Positions 1 through 5,918 of a DNA stretch of 40,196 nt are shown here, piece by piece. The stretch covers positions 1 through 40,196 of IMG/VR virus record IMGVR_UViG_3300023180_000137; one strand, 5' to 3'. This DNA comes from a virus. The notes beneath the pieces were generated by a model. It saw only the letters and a list, made by a program, of their open reading frames with translations. It did not search any database and was not told the origin of the DNA. Positions within the stretch are counted from its first letter, which is position 1, and each line of letters starts with the position of its first letter. Position numbers and translations under genes: made by a program.

Positions 1-1
1 C

Positions 2-202
2 ACTGCTAAAGACTGGTTAAGTAAAGCAAGAAGAAAAGCAGCTAATCCAGACATGCAAGAAGGTAGTCTGGATGATTTTATGAATAAGATGGGATTAGGT
101 GATCCTGATCCATCAAATCACCGAACTGGATTTTCATCAGCAGATGAGATTGCAGATTGGTTTAAACAAGATAAACCTGATGATTGGAGACAACGTGACT
201 GA
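2..202 (+). CDS. C-terminal fragment of an unknown protein (5' end outside window)
   Basis: An open frame enters from the left edge and ends at the TGA at 200-202, giving 66 residues of a C-terminus. It is charged and hydrophilic, with DWLSKARRKAANPD near the start and a tail rich in Asp, Lys and Trp (ADEIADWFKQDKPDDW). I do not recognise the family. The next gene starts at GTG 195, inside this stop region, so the two are probably co-transcribed and translationally coupled. The real start lies outside the window. Confidence 0.6.
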   Translation, partial: TAKDWLSKARRKAANPDMQEGSLDDFMNKMGLGDPDPSNHRTGFSSADEIADWFKQDKPDDWRQRD

Positions 203-404
203 CATTATTACTGAAATGAACATTATGCTTTCTAAAGAAGAAGCAGAGCTTTTATTGAACCTGATGTCTTCTTCAGAGATGGATGATAAAGATGATACTC
301 TACTTGAATATAAGTGTTCTAAAAAATTGATGGGAAAACTTTTTGATGTTTACAAGAAGTGTAATTTTGAAGAAGTGGATTGTAATTTTGAGGAAGTAAA
401 GTGA
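195..404 (+). CDS. Small acidic hypothetical protein
   Basis: The product is 69 residues from GTG 195. The upstream in-frame extension is rejected because it overlaps the preceding gene, while GGAGA at 186-190 is a good ribosome binding site 4 nt before GTG. An alternative start is ATG 216. The protein is rich in Glu, Asp and Lys, probably helical (LSKEEAELLLNLM), and ends in a short internal repeat (CNFEEVDCNFEEVK). There is no recognised domain. It overlaps the genes on both sides by a few bases, as expected in a compact phage operon. Confidence 0.6.
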   Translation: MTDIITEMNIMLSKEEAELLLNLMSSSEMDDKDDTLLEYKCSKKLMGKLFDVYKKCNFEEVDCNFEEVK

Positions 405-580
405 ATAAAACTTATATTAAAACTGGATTGCTAGTACTTGCTGGTATTACCATATCTGTTGTTGGATTTATTTCTGGTCGCAGTGATATGAAAGCAGAAT
501 TTTCTAAAAGTATTACTGAAGGAGAATTATTTTGTGTATCACCAAAAATGCTTGAAGAATATTCTAAAAATTTTCTATGA
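401..580 (+). CDS. Small single-pass membrane protein, hypothetical
   Basis: The product is 59 residues, starting with GTG 401 that overlaps the previous stop (402-404). AGGAAG at 391-396 provides a ribosome binding site. After NKTYIK there is one hydrophobic segment of about 20 residues (TGLLVLAGITISVVGFI) and then a hydrophilic tail, so it probably anchors in the host membrane with the C-terminus on one face. No family is recognised. The stop overlaps the ATG of the next gene by 4 nt. Confidence 0.6.
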   Translation: MNKTYIKTGLLVLAGITISVVGFISGRSDMKAEFSKSITEGELFCVSPKMLEEYSKNFL

Positions 581-795
581 CAATTCCATTTTATATTGAG
601 CAAAACTACAATAAAATAGAAGTACCACAAGAAATTTTATATTATTGTGATTATCTTACACTGGATAGTAATCGTGAAGACCTTAGGTATCTTGATTGTG
701 TTTACATGAACATGGGTTATTATGGTAATGATTTAGATGCTCTCAAAAAAATGAGAGATGAATTCTTTTCTAAACCTCTTCCAGTATTTGAATGA
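577..795 (+). CDS. Hypothetical small phage protein
   Basis: The product is 72 residues and begins with ATG overlapping the upstream stop. It is rich in Tyr, Asp and Asn (YYCDYLTLDSNRED, YMNMGYYGNDLDALKKM), with no transmembrane segment or signal peptide. I cannot assign a function. It overlaps the glutaredoxin-like gene by 4 nt, so the two are probably translated together. Confidence 0.65.
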   Translation: MTIPFYIEQNYNKIEVPQEILYYCDYLTLDSNREDLRYLDCVYMNMGYYGNDLDALKKMRDEFFSKPLPVFE

Positions 796-1121
796 GTTAT
801 TATAGTGTAATTCACAAAGATGGAACAGAATCTCACTTTGTTTGGTGCCAAAAAAGTAGACAGTTTATTTTAAGTAAAATGTTAGAGACAGCAGTAATCT
901 ATAGTAATGGTAGTCAAGAGTGTCAGCGTATGTCAATGCTCTTAAAATCTTTAGGTGGTGAATTCCATGAATACGTACTAGAAAAAGATTTTACTATCAA
1001 GCAATTTGTTTCTGAGTTTGGTCTTGATGCAGAGTTTCCTCAAGTTGCAATAGGCAATAGGCATATTGGTAGTATGAAAGATACTTTACAGTACATGAGT
1101 GACAGAGGAATGTTTTTGTAA
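792..1121 (+). CDS. Glutaredoxin-like protein with S-x-x-C active site
   Basis: A 109-residue protein. Residues 33-105 fit the glutaredoxin/thioredoxin fold: a first strand (ETAVIYSNG), the active-site turn S41-Q-E-C44, a helix ending LLKSLGG, the cis-proline region FPQV (Pro83) and a C-terminal helix starting GSMKD. In T4-type phages such proteins (NrdC) supply electrons to ribonucleotide reductase. When the helix after the motif is aligned with a CPYC glutaredoxin, the retained Cys falls on the second position and Ser on the first. Dithiol chemistry is therefore not expected in the usual way. About 30 extra residues precede the fold. The fold assignment is fairly secure; the redox partner is unknown. 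Confidence 0.75.
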   Translation: MSYYSVIHKDGTESHFVWCQKSRQFILSKMLETAVIYSNGSQECQRMSMLLKSLGGEFHEYVLEKDFTIKQFVSEFGLDAEFPQVAIGNRHIGSMKDTLQYMSDRGMFL

Positions 1122-1147
1122 AATTGTATAGTATTATACAAAACTGG

Positions 1148-1176
1148 TTGTCTATATAGATAGTACATGTTATAAT
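1148..1176 (+). promoter_or_regulatory. Sigma70-like promoter
   Basis: TTGTCT (1148-1153), a 17-nt spacer and a perfect TATAAT (1171-1176). It lies in the 115-nt gap after the glutaredoxin-like gene and would start transcription near 1183, giving a 50-nt leader before ATG 1237. Confidence 0.7.
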
Positions 1177-1182
1177 GCATTT

Positions 1183-1236
1183 ATACGTTCAACCCTTCTG
1201 GGTCGCAAGTAAGTCGCGGAACGGAGCGTTCATCCT
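1183..1236 (+). promoter_or_regulatory. Structured, GC-richer 5' leader
   Basis: The predicted leader of the next gene contains two short hairpins: ACCC (1192-1195)/GGGT (1200-1203) with a TTCT loop, and GAACG (1219-1223)/CGTTC (1227-1231) with a GAG loop ending 5 nt before ATG 1237. There is no normal Shine-Dalgarno sequence, so the second hairpin may affect translation. The heptamer GGAACGG (1218-1224) recurs at 1442-1448. Confidence 0.4.
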
Positions 1237-1425
1237 ATGTTTTTACTCTCCTTGCTTTTAGCAACACATGTCCCTCAATCGAATTATCTTCGATGTGAAG
1301 ATTTTGAGTTTTTAAGTCAGGGATTGTTAGAATCTGAGCTTTTTAGTGTATCTGAAAAGGTTAGTCTAGTCTTCAAATGGATGGATCATACAGATCCTGT
1401 ATGTTTTCAACTAGAAGACTCATAG
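1237..1425 (+). CDS. Small conserved-type cyanophage protein with hydrophobic N-terminus
   Basis: The product is 62 residues. The N-terminus MFLLSLLLATHVP is hydrophobic and short, like a signal or membrane anchor. The rest is soluble and acidic (CEDFEFLSQGLLESELF, VFKWMDHTDP). I recall similar small proteins in cyanophages but know no function. It follows a strong promoter and a structured leader. A second leader-like stretch separates it from the next gene. The minus strand and other frames here show nothing better. Confidence 0.6.
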   Translation: MFLLSLLLATHVPQSNYLRCEDFEFLSQGLLESELFSVSEKVSLVFKWMDHTDPVCFQLEDS

Positions 1426-1505
1426 GACGCACACGACTGAAGGAACGGGAAAACGGATCCTGCTTAGCAGAGAAGGTTAAATCTCATTTCTTTAGGAGTA
1501 AAACA
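1426..1505 (+). promoter_or_regulatory. Intergenic leader with small hairpin and shared GGAACGG
   Basis: An 80-nt gap. It holds GGAACGG (1442-1448), also found in the leader at 1218-1224, a hairpin CTGC (1460-1463)/GCAG (1467-1470), and a good ribosome binding site AGGAG (1494-1498) before ATG 1506. No clear promoter is seen. Confidence 0.35.
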
Positions 1506-1649
1506 ATGCTTAATCTTTACAGCACAAAAACAACATATCGCGGTGTCGATTATGACATCGAACAACCTCAAAATAATACTGAAGTAAAAGAATTTACTTT
1601 AACTTACCGTGGAATGAAGTTCACTAAAAAAGTAGAGGTTGCAAAATGA
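1506..1649 (+). CDS. DUF4278-like small protein
   Basis: The product is 47 residues from ATG 1506, chosen because AGGAG lies 7 nt upstream; the longer open frame from 1377 overlaps the previous gene and has no ribosome binding site. Two copies of a Y-R-G motif (TTYRGVDYD and LTYRGMKFT) match my memory of the DUF4278 pattern found in cyanobacteria and their phages, whose function is unknown. It overlaps the next gene by 4 nt. Confidence 0.65.
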   Translation: MLNLYSTKTTYRGVDYDIEQPQNNTEVKEFTLTYRGMKFTKKVEVAK

Positions 1650-1765
1650 AAACAAATCAAACTTCCAATTGGCTCTCTGTCATTAAGGCAAAGCAAGTCA
1701 AAGATCAAAAACTTAAAGATGCACAAATGTGTATGGCAGGTCACTGCCAGGTAGCAAAAAAATGA
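1646..1765 (+). CDS. Very small basic hypothetical protein
   Basis: The product is 39 residues starting with ATG 1646, overlapping the upstream stop. It is Lys- and Gln-rich (AKQVKDQKLKDAQ) with two Cys near the end (MCMAGHCQ). No domain is recognised. Both ends overlap neighbours by 4 nt (ATGA), and this tight spacing is the main reason to believe it is a real gene. Confidence 0.5.
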   Translation: MKTNQTSNWLSVIKAKQVKDQKLKDAQMCMAGHCQVAKK

Positions 1766-1851
1766 TTGTAGTTGCAGCTATTACTGCAGCATCAATGATT
1801 TTTATACTCTTAATTTATTTGGAAGTCATGCTGTTAAACAGGAAGGGTTGA
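1762..1851 (+). CDS. Very small membrane peptide
   Basis: The product is 29 residues from ATG 1762, overlapping the previous stop. It is almost wholly one hydrophobic helix (VVAAITAASMIFILLIYLEV) followed by LLNRKG, so a single-pass inner-membrane peptide is likely. Its stop lies inside the loop region of the terminator at 1840-1866. Function unknown. Confidence 0.5.
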   Translation: MIVVAAITAASMIFILLIYLEVMLLNRKG

Positions 1852-1866
1852 TCCCTTCCTTTTTTT
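1840..1866 (+). terminator. Strong intrinsic terminator
   Basis: An 8-bp perfect stem, AGGAAGGG (1840-1847)/CCCTTCCT (1853-1860), with a 5-nt loop (TTGAT) followed directly by a T run to 1866. It closes the cluster of tiny genes. The last codons of the 29-residue peptide form its left arm. Confidence 0.9.
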
Positions 1867-1898
1867 ATGCTAAAATTGTGGAGAAGCAGACATGTTTT

Positions 1899-2075
1899 AT
1901 GGAAGAAGAAAAATTAAAAAGTCTACTCTCTAAATTGAAAGAAGTAGTTAATGAATTAGAATGTGAAATTTATTCTAATGTTGATAACTATTATATTTCT
2001 AATTATGAACAAACTCATAGCAAAATAACTGACTATGATGAGATTTGGGAAGATGATGATGGTTATTGTGACTAG
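1899..2075 (+). CDS. Small acidic hypothetical protein
   Basis: The product is 58 residues from ATG 1899; the longer frame begins inside the terminator and is not credible. The N-terminal half is a charged helix (EEEKLKSLLSKLKEVVNELE) that could form a coiled coil. The C-terminal half is Tyr/Asp-rich and ends DDDGYCD. No family is recognised. It stands alone between the terminator and thyX. Confidence 0.5.
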   Translation: MEEEKLKSLLSKLKEVVNELECEIYSNVDNYYISNYEQTHSKITDYDEIWEDDDGYCD

Positions 2076-2109
2076 TTAAATTAAAATTAAAAGGAATTAA
2101 TTATAAAAT

Positions 2110-2862
2110 ATGAAACCAATCAAAGCAAAAGATCTTCTTGCTCTAGATAAACATCTTAGTGTTGTAAAATTAAATGCTTACGAAAATCCAGAACAAGTTA
2201 TTTGGCAAGCAGGAAAGTGTGATTACTCTGAAGTTCCAATTCACACCGTAGAATTACCTGATCCTCAAAAATGTGGTGAGTGGATTGTTGATCAACTCTT
2301 GGGTAATGATCGCGGTCATTGGGGTCCAATTGAACATCCTTCAATTACATTATCTTGTTCTGGATATGTTCATAATGTGATTGTTCAAGCAAGAACTCAT
2401 CGAGTTGGAGTCACCTTCGATGTTCAATCTCAGAGGTATACTGGAAAAAGAGTACGTCAAGTTGCAAAAATGGAACTTGATCCTGAAGAAGTTTTTTATG
2501 TTCGCCCAGCTGGATTTTATACAAATCGAAAGGGTAAAAAGTACGAGTGGACTGAAGAACATAGGCAACAAAAACTTGCTCGTATTCTGATTGAATGTAA
2601 AGAATATGAGCATTATTATAAAATGGGAATGTGTGAAGAGCATCTAAGAGATTATCTTCCACAAGCAATTAGACAAAATTTTGTTGTTTCTTTTAATCTT
2701 CGTTCGGCTCTTCATCTTTTAGACCTTCGATCAAAACTTGATGCACAACTAGAAATTCAATGTTTGTGTGAACAGATTACCGACCACATTAAAGATTGGG
2801 CACCTAACGTTTGGAGTTACTATGAACAAAAACGTTTGTATCGTGCTAGGTTAGCGCCTTAA
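2110..2862 (+). CDS. thyX: Flavin-dependent thymidylate synthase ThyX
   Basis: A 250-residue protein, the usual ThyX length. ThyX methylates dUMP to dTMP using methylene-tetrahydrofolate and FAD with NADPH as reductant. The signature is at residues 95-110: R95-T-H97-R98, then S107-Q-R109-Y110, in the cyanobacterial style RTHRVG...QSQRY. Other family features are H-W-G-P near residue 70 (GHWGPIEHPS) and the C-terminal NLRSALHLLDLR helix, which carries the conserved Arg/His that bind the nucleotide. AAGGAA upstream of ATG 2110 serves as ribosome binding site. It is a common cyanophage gene that supports phage DNA synthesis. Confidence is high. Confidence 0.95.
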   Translation: MKPIKAKDLLALDKHLSVVKLNAYENPEQVIWQAGKCDYSEVPIHTVELPDPQKCGEWIVDQLLGNDRGHWGPIEHPSITLSCSGYVHNVIVQARTHRVGVTFDVQSQRYTGKRVRQVAKMELDPEEVFYVRPAGFYTNRKGKKYEWTEEHRQQKLARILIECKEYEHYYKMGMCEEHLRDYLPQAIRQNFVVSFNLRSALHLLDLRSKLDAQLEIQCLCEQITDHIKDWAPNVWSYYEQKRLYRARLAP

Positions 2863-2863
2863 T

Positions 2864-2871
2864 TATAAATA
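2864..2871 (+). promoter_or_regulatory. T4-type late promoter box TATAAATA
   Basis: A perfect TATAAATA directly after the thyX stop and 23 nt before ATG 2894. T4-like late promoters consist mainly of this -10 box read by gp55 with gp33 and the sliding clamp. It would serve the small gene at 2894 and phoH. Confidence 0.6.
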
Positions 2872-2893
2872 AATCATTAGATCATTAAATAGC

Positions 2894-3136
2894 ATGGCAC
2901 AGTATCCAATAGTTAATAAAGTTACAGGTGAAAAAAAGGTTATTGAAATGAGTGTGCATGATATCACTCAGTGGTATCAAGACAATCCAGAATGGCATAG
3001 AGACTGGTCTGAAGGTTGCGCTTCTTTGGGAGAGTTGGGTGAGTGGAAAGACCAATTAATTAAAAAGCATCCTGGATGGAATGATGTATTAGAAAAAGCA
3101 TCAAAAGCTCCCAAATCAAAAGTTACCAAAATTTAA
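2894..3136 (+). CDS. Conserved-type hypothetical protein next to phoH
   Basis: The product is 80 residues. It begins with a short beta-like segment (QYPIVNKVTGEKKVI), then a Trp-rich region (QWYQDNPEWHRDWSEGC) and a helical basic C-terminus (KASKAPKSKVTKI). The GCASLGELGEWKD loop resembles small proteins found beside phoH in cyanophages, but I know no function. There is only one Cys, so no zinc site. phoH starts 6 nt downstream and is probably co-transcribed. Confidence 0.7.
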   Translation: MAQYPIVNKVTGEKKVIEMSVHDITQWYQDNPEWHRDWSEGCASLGELGEWKDQLIKKHPGWNDVLEKASKAPKSKVTKI

Positions 3137-3141
3137 AGCAC

Positions 3142-3900
3142 ATGCCAAGAAAAAAAAGAGGATCTGAGTTACAACCAATTGGTGTTGGAATGACTGCAAA
3201 GCAAATGAAAAGAAGGAAACCAATTAATTCAGATTATCTTCTTAATGTTGAACCATTAACTGATAACCAAGAAAGATTGTTTGATAGTTTTGATGATGAT
3301 AAAAATCTAGTTGCTTATGGTGCAGCAGGTACAGGTAAAACTTTTATCACTCTTTTTAATGCATTGAAGGATGTTCTTGATGAACATACTCCATATGAAA
3401 AAATTTATATTGTTAGGTCTTTAGTTGCTACTAGAGAGATTGGATTTTTACCTGGAACCCATGAAGATAAGGCTGATATCTATCAGATTCCTTACAAAAA
3501 TATGGTTAAATATATGTTCCAAATGGCAACTGACTCTGAGTTTGAAATGTTGTATGGAAATTTAAAAACTCAGGGAACTATTAGTTTTTGGTCAACTTCT
3601 TTTCTCAGAGGCACTACTTTAGATAAGTCTATTATCATCGTTGATGAGTTTCAAAATTTGAATTTTCATGAACTTGATAGTATAATTACTAGGGCAGGTG
3701 AGCATACTAAAATTTGTTTTTGTGGAGATGCTACTCAATCTGATTTACAAAAAACAAATGAAAGGAATGGTATCATCGATTTTATGAAGATTCTTAGAGC
3801 AATGCCGTCGTTTGATATTATTGAGTTTGGTCTTGAAGATATTGTACGTTCTGGATTGTGTAAAGAATACCTTATTGCAAAAAATGAATTAGGATTTTAA
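3142..3900 (+). CDS. phoH: PhoH-like P-loop ATPase
   Basis: A 252-residue protein with a Walker A motif GAAGTGKT (residues 60-67), Walker B IIIVDEFQ (164-171) and a CGDATQSD sensor motif (194-201), the order expected in PhoH proteins related to superfamily 1 helicase cores. PhoH is very common in marine phages and is used as a marker gene; its role is not firmly known, with proposals of phosphate-stress response or RNA metabolism. The N-terminal 40 residues are basic. The stop shares its last base with the ATG of the exonuclease, so coupling is likely. Confidence 0.93.
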   Translation: MPRKKRGSELQPIGVGMTAKQMKRRKPINSDYLLNVEPLTDNQERLFDSFDDDKNLVAYGAAGTGKTFITLFNALKDVLDEHTPYEKIYIVRSLVATREIGFLPGTHEDKADIYQIPYKNMVKYMFQMATDSEFEMLYGNLKTQGTISFWSTSFLRGTTLDKSIIIVDEFQNLNFHELDSIITRAGEHTKICFCGDATQSDLQKTNERNGIIDFMKILRAMPSFDIIEFGLEDIVRSGLCKEYLIAKNELGF

Positions 3901-4577
3901 TGTTTAATCATGTTGAATTGGACCTCCCTCGTCTTGAGAGGGAGACTATTGATGGAGTTAGGTACTATAAAGTACCTACAGAAGAAGAACTAATTAAATT
4001 AGTTTCTATTACCTCAGTAACCAGTCATAAAAATCGCCAGTTTTTTGCAAACTGGCGTAAAAAAATAGGTGAAGAAAAAGCAGACAAAATTACAAGAGCA
4101 GCAACAAGTCGTGGAACTGATATGCACACTCTTGTTGAGTATCATCTTAAGAATGAGGAATTACCAAAAGTTCAACCTTTGTCAGAGTATCTATTCAAAA
4201 TAGCAAAGTATGAATTAGGTAAGATAAATAATATTCATGCTCTTGAAGGATCTTTGTATAGTAAAGTTCTTGGTGTAGCTGGAACAGTAGATTGTATTGC
4301 TGAGTACAACGGAGAATTAGCAATAATAGACTTCAAAACTTCAAAAAAACCAAAACCAAAAGAATGGATTGAACATTATTTTGTACAGTGTATGGCTTAT
4401 GGTTGTATGTTGTATGAATTAACAGGAATATCTGTAAAAAAACTAGTAATTATCATGTCTTGTGAAAATGGAGAGTGTGTTGTTTATGAAGAATACGATA
4501 AAGAAAAGTATATTAGATTACTTACAGAGTACATCAGAGAGTTCGTCAACTTTAGACTTGAATCCTATGTCAGTTAA
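3900..4577 (+). CDS. PD-(D/E)XK family exonuclease
   Basis: A 225-residue protein. The nuclease core is readable: RGTDMH (71-76), Glu116 in ALEGSLYSK, G-T-V-D131, and I-D144-F-K146-T-S-K-K, followed by Gln163 in FVQCMAYG. These are the acidic and Lys residues that hold the metal in the PD-(D/E)XK fold, as in RecB-type and mitochondrial genome maintenance exonuclease-like proteins. In cyanophages such a gene is usual between phoH and the late-transcription genes. Likely roles are recombination or breakdown of host DNA. It overlaps phoH by one base and gp33 by 11 nt. Confidence 0.85.
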   Translation: MFNHVELDLPRLERETIDGVRYYKVPTEEELIKLVSITSVTSHKNRQFFANWRKKIGEEKADKITRAATSRGTDMHTLVEYHLKNEELPKVQPLSEYLFKIAKYELGKINNIHALEGSLYSKVLGVAGTVDCIAEYNGELAIIDFKTSKKPKPKEWIEHYFVQCMAYGCMLYELTGISVKKLVIIMSCENGECVVYEEYDKEKYIRLLTEYIREFVNFRLESYVS

Positions 4578-4836
4578 AATAGAAGAAGAATTACAAAAAG
4601 CATTGGATAAAAAATTTTTTTGTCCTTCAAAATTTTCAACAGAAATTGAAATATTGGTAAGAGATAACAAAGATATGAATTATATTGATGCAATAATTCA
4701 TTTTTGTAGTAAAAATAATATTGATATTGAATCTGTACCAAAACTTATATCAAAACCATTAAAAGAAAAATTAAAGTACGATGCAATAGAATTAAACTTT
4801 TTAAAGAGAACATCCAGGGCGAAATTAGTTTTTTAA
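4567..4836 (+). CDS. gp33: Late promoter transcription co-activator gp33
   Basis: The product is 89 residues from ATG 4567. From residue 25 it follows T4 gp33 closely in pattern: I-E-x-LV...M-x-YIDA, NNIDIESVPKLI and a C-terminus KYDAIELNFLKR...LVF that in T4 holds the clamp-binding tail. T4 gp33 (112 residues) binds the RNA polymerase beta flap and connects it to the sliding clamp for late transcription. No good ribosome binding site precedes 4567. An in-frame ATG at 4486 with GGAG upstream would give 116 residues, closer to T4 length but overlapping the exonuclease by 92 nt. The start is uncertain; the identity is fairly secure. Confidence 0.8.
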   Translation: MSVKIEEELQKALDKKFFCPSKFSTEIEILVRDNKDMNYIDAIIHFCSKNNIDIESVPKLISKPLKEKLKYDAIELNFLKRTSRAKLVF

Positions 4837-4838
4837 TT

Positions 4839-4875
4839 CGAAAAAGGTCGGAAAATTTATCCCGACAATTTTTCG
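4839..4875 (+). terminator. Two-part hairpin between gp33 and gp59 (possible terminator)
   Basis: CGAAAAA (4839-4845) pairs with TTTTTCG (4869-4875), and inside it GTCGG (4847-4851) pairs with CCGAC (4862-4866), giving a 12-bp interrupted stem. The T run lies inside the outer stem, so it could act as a weak terminator through the inner stem or as a processing site. A second run ACCCCTTTTT follows at 4881-4890. Confidence 0.45.
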
Positions 4876-4896
4876 CAAAAACCCCTTTTTATAATT

Positions 4897-5487
4897 ATGA
4901 CACCCTTTGAAGTATACAAGACATATCTTTCAATAAAAAATCATTTTACGAAAGATAAATATGACTACCACAAATACTGTGGTAAAACAAATGCATCAAT
5001 ACAGTCTTTTTATAAAAGAAAGGATAGATATTGGTTTGAAAAACTAAGTAGACAAAAAAATGAAAAAGAGGTAATAAATTTCTTTGTCTCAAATTTTGTC
5101 CAATCCCAGGATCCAAATTCTCTTTGGATTGGTGATATTATAAGAAATGGTGAATCTGTGTATTCTTCTTGGAAAATGAGAAATCAGTCACTATCTTATG
5201 TTTTTTCTAATGAAGTAGAAACTCTTCTTAGTCAGTTTAATATAGAATCTTTATTTGATTGTTCTTCAGGTCATCCCCCTATACTAAAAAAATATCTAGA
5301 TGGTAGTATTTGTCTAGAAACTGTTGTTATAATTGATAAAATTTTATATTTTACAAAAGATTTTAATAAAAAAATGCCAGATGATCCAGTTTGGGGATTA
5401 ATATCTAAAATTATTAAAAAATATGATCCTTTCATAAATATTGATATCTTTAAGTACCGAAAAATGATAAAGGATTGTGTGCTATGA
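4897..5487 (+). CDS. gp59: Helicase loader gp59
   Basis: A 196-residue protein (T4 gp59 has 217). Features shared with T4 gp59 are the N-terminal YKTYLSIKNHF and KYDYHKYCGK segment, the RKDRYWFEKLS helix, FFVSNFVQSQD...WIGDI, and a C-terminal helix ending YRKMIKDC. In T4, gp59 binds forked DNA and gp32, loads the gp41 helicase and blocks premature polymerase activity. Its position two genes before gp32 fits this partnership. It overlaps the DUF1825 gene by 4 nt. Confidence 0.88.
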   Translation: MTPFEVYKTYLSIKNHFTKDKYDYHKYCGKTNASIQSFYKRKDRYWFEKLSRQKNEKEVINFFVSNFVQSQDPNSLWIGDIIRNGESVYSSWKMRNQSLSYVFSNEVETLLSQFNIESLFDCSSGHPPILKKYLDGSICLETVVIIDKILYFTKDFNKKMPDDPVWGLISKIIKKYDPFINIDIFKYRKMIKDCVL

Positions 5488-5819
5488 GTTTTTTTGAATC
5501 TGATATAATAAAAGGAGAAATTGATAGTATTAATAACCTTCAAGAAAGGCTTTATGCTAGTATGTTTAATTTTTATACCATGAACAAAGATCAAAAGTTA
5601 GAACATGTTGGCATTTTAGAATCTTTGTTAGAAAAACAAAAAATTCTCTATACTAGAATTAAACTCTCTGATGATCCCAAAGCTGTGGAAATGAAAAATA
5701 ATATAAGGACTTCTGCTGCTAGTATGGGACTTCCAGAAAATGTTGATATGACAGTTCTTTTTGCTAATATGGAAAAAATGGTAGAAAAAATGAAGGACAG
5801 GATTCAAAGCGAGGGTTGA
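5484..5819 (+). CDS. DUF1825-like protein
   Basis: The product is 111 residues from ATG 5484, which overlaps the gp59 stop (ATGA); the three-codon longer frame is rejected. It begins MSFFESDIIKGEI, like cyanobacterial DUF1825 proteins that start MxFFDSxIVxxE, and continues as helices (LLEKQKILYTRIKLSDDP, NMEKMVEKMKDRI). The function of DUF1825 is unknown. A copy between gp59 and gp32 is typical of T4-like cyanophages. Its stop TGA (5817-5819) sits inside the -35 box of the gp32 promoter. Confidence 0.78.
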   Translation: MSFFESDIIKGEIDSINNLQERLYASMFNFYTMNKDQKLEHVGILESLLEKQKILYTRIKLSDDPKAVEMKNNIRTSAASMGLPENVDMTVLFANMEKMVEKMKDRIQSEG

Positions 5820-5844
5820 CACCTGCGGGCACTTGCTCTATTAT
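5816..5844 (+). promoter_or_regulatory. Sigma70-like promoter for gp32
   Basis: A perfect TTGACA (5816-5821), 17-nt spacer, and TATTAT (5839-5844). Transcription would start near 5851, leaving a leader of about 68 nt before the gp32 ATG. The -35 box overlaps the stop of the preceding gene. Confidence 0.85.
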
Positions 5845-5869
5845 AGGTCTGTACTCGCCGCAAGTGCCC
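5827..5869. repeat. 10-bp inverted repeat straddling the gp32 promoter
   Basis: GGGCACTTGC (5827-5836) and its exact reverse complement GCAAGTGCCC (5860-5869), centres 33 bp apart (about three helical turns). The left arm lies in the promoter spacer and the right arm just past the expected start site, with the -10 box between. It could be a two-site operator, or a hairpin in RNA coming from upstream. Confidence 0.85.
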
Positions 5870-5918
5870 TAAGAGTACACAAAAGCCAAATACGTACAAA
5901 AAAATCTGAGGTTTATCA

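Noticed and set aside
99-194. Longer N-terminus for the gene ending at 404
   Set aside because: It would overlap the preceding frame by about 100 nt; GTG 195 has a well-placed GGAGA.
1377-1505. N-terminal extension of the DUF4278-like gene
   Set aside because: Overlaps the previous gene and lacks a ribosome binding site; AGGAG at 1494-1498 points to ATG 1506.
2350-2643. Open frames on both strands inside thyX
   Set aside because: They lie within a clear ThyX protein with its signature motif; the shadow frames have biased composition and no start signals.
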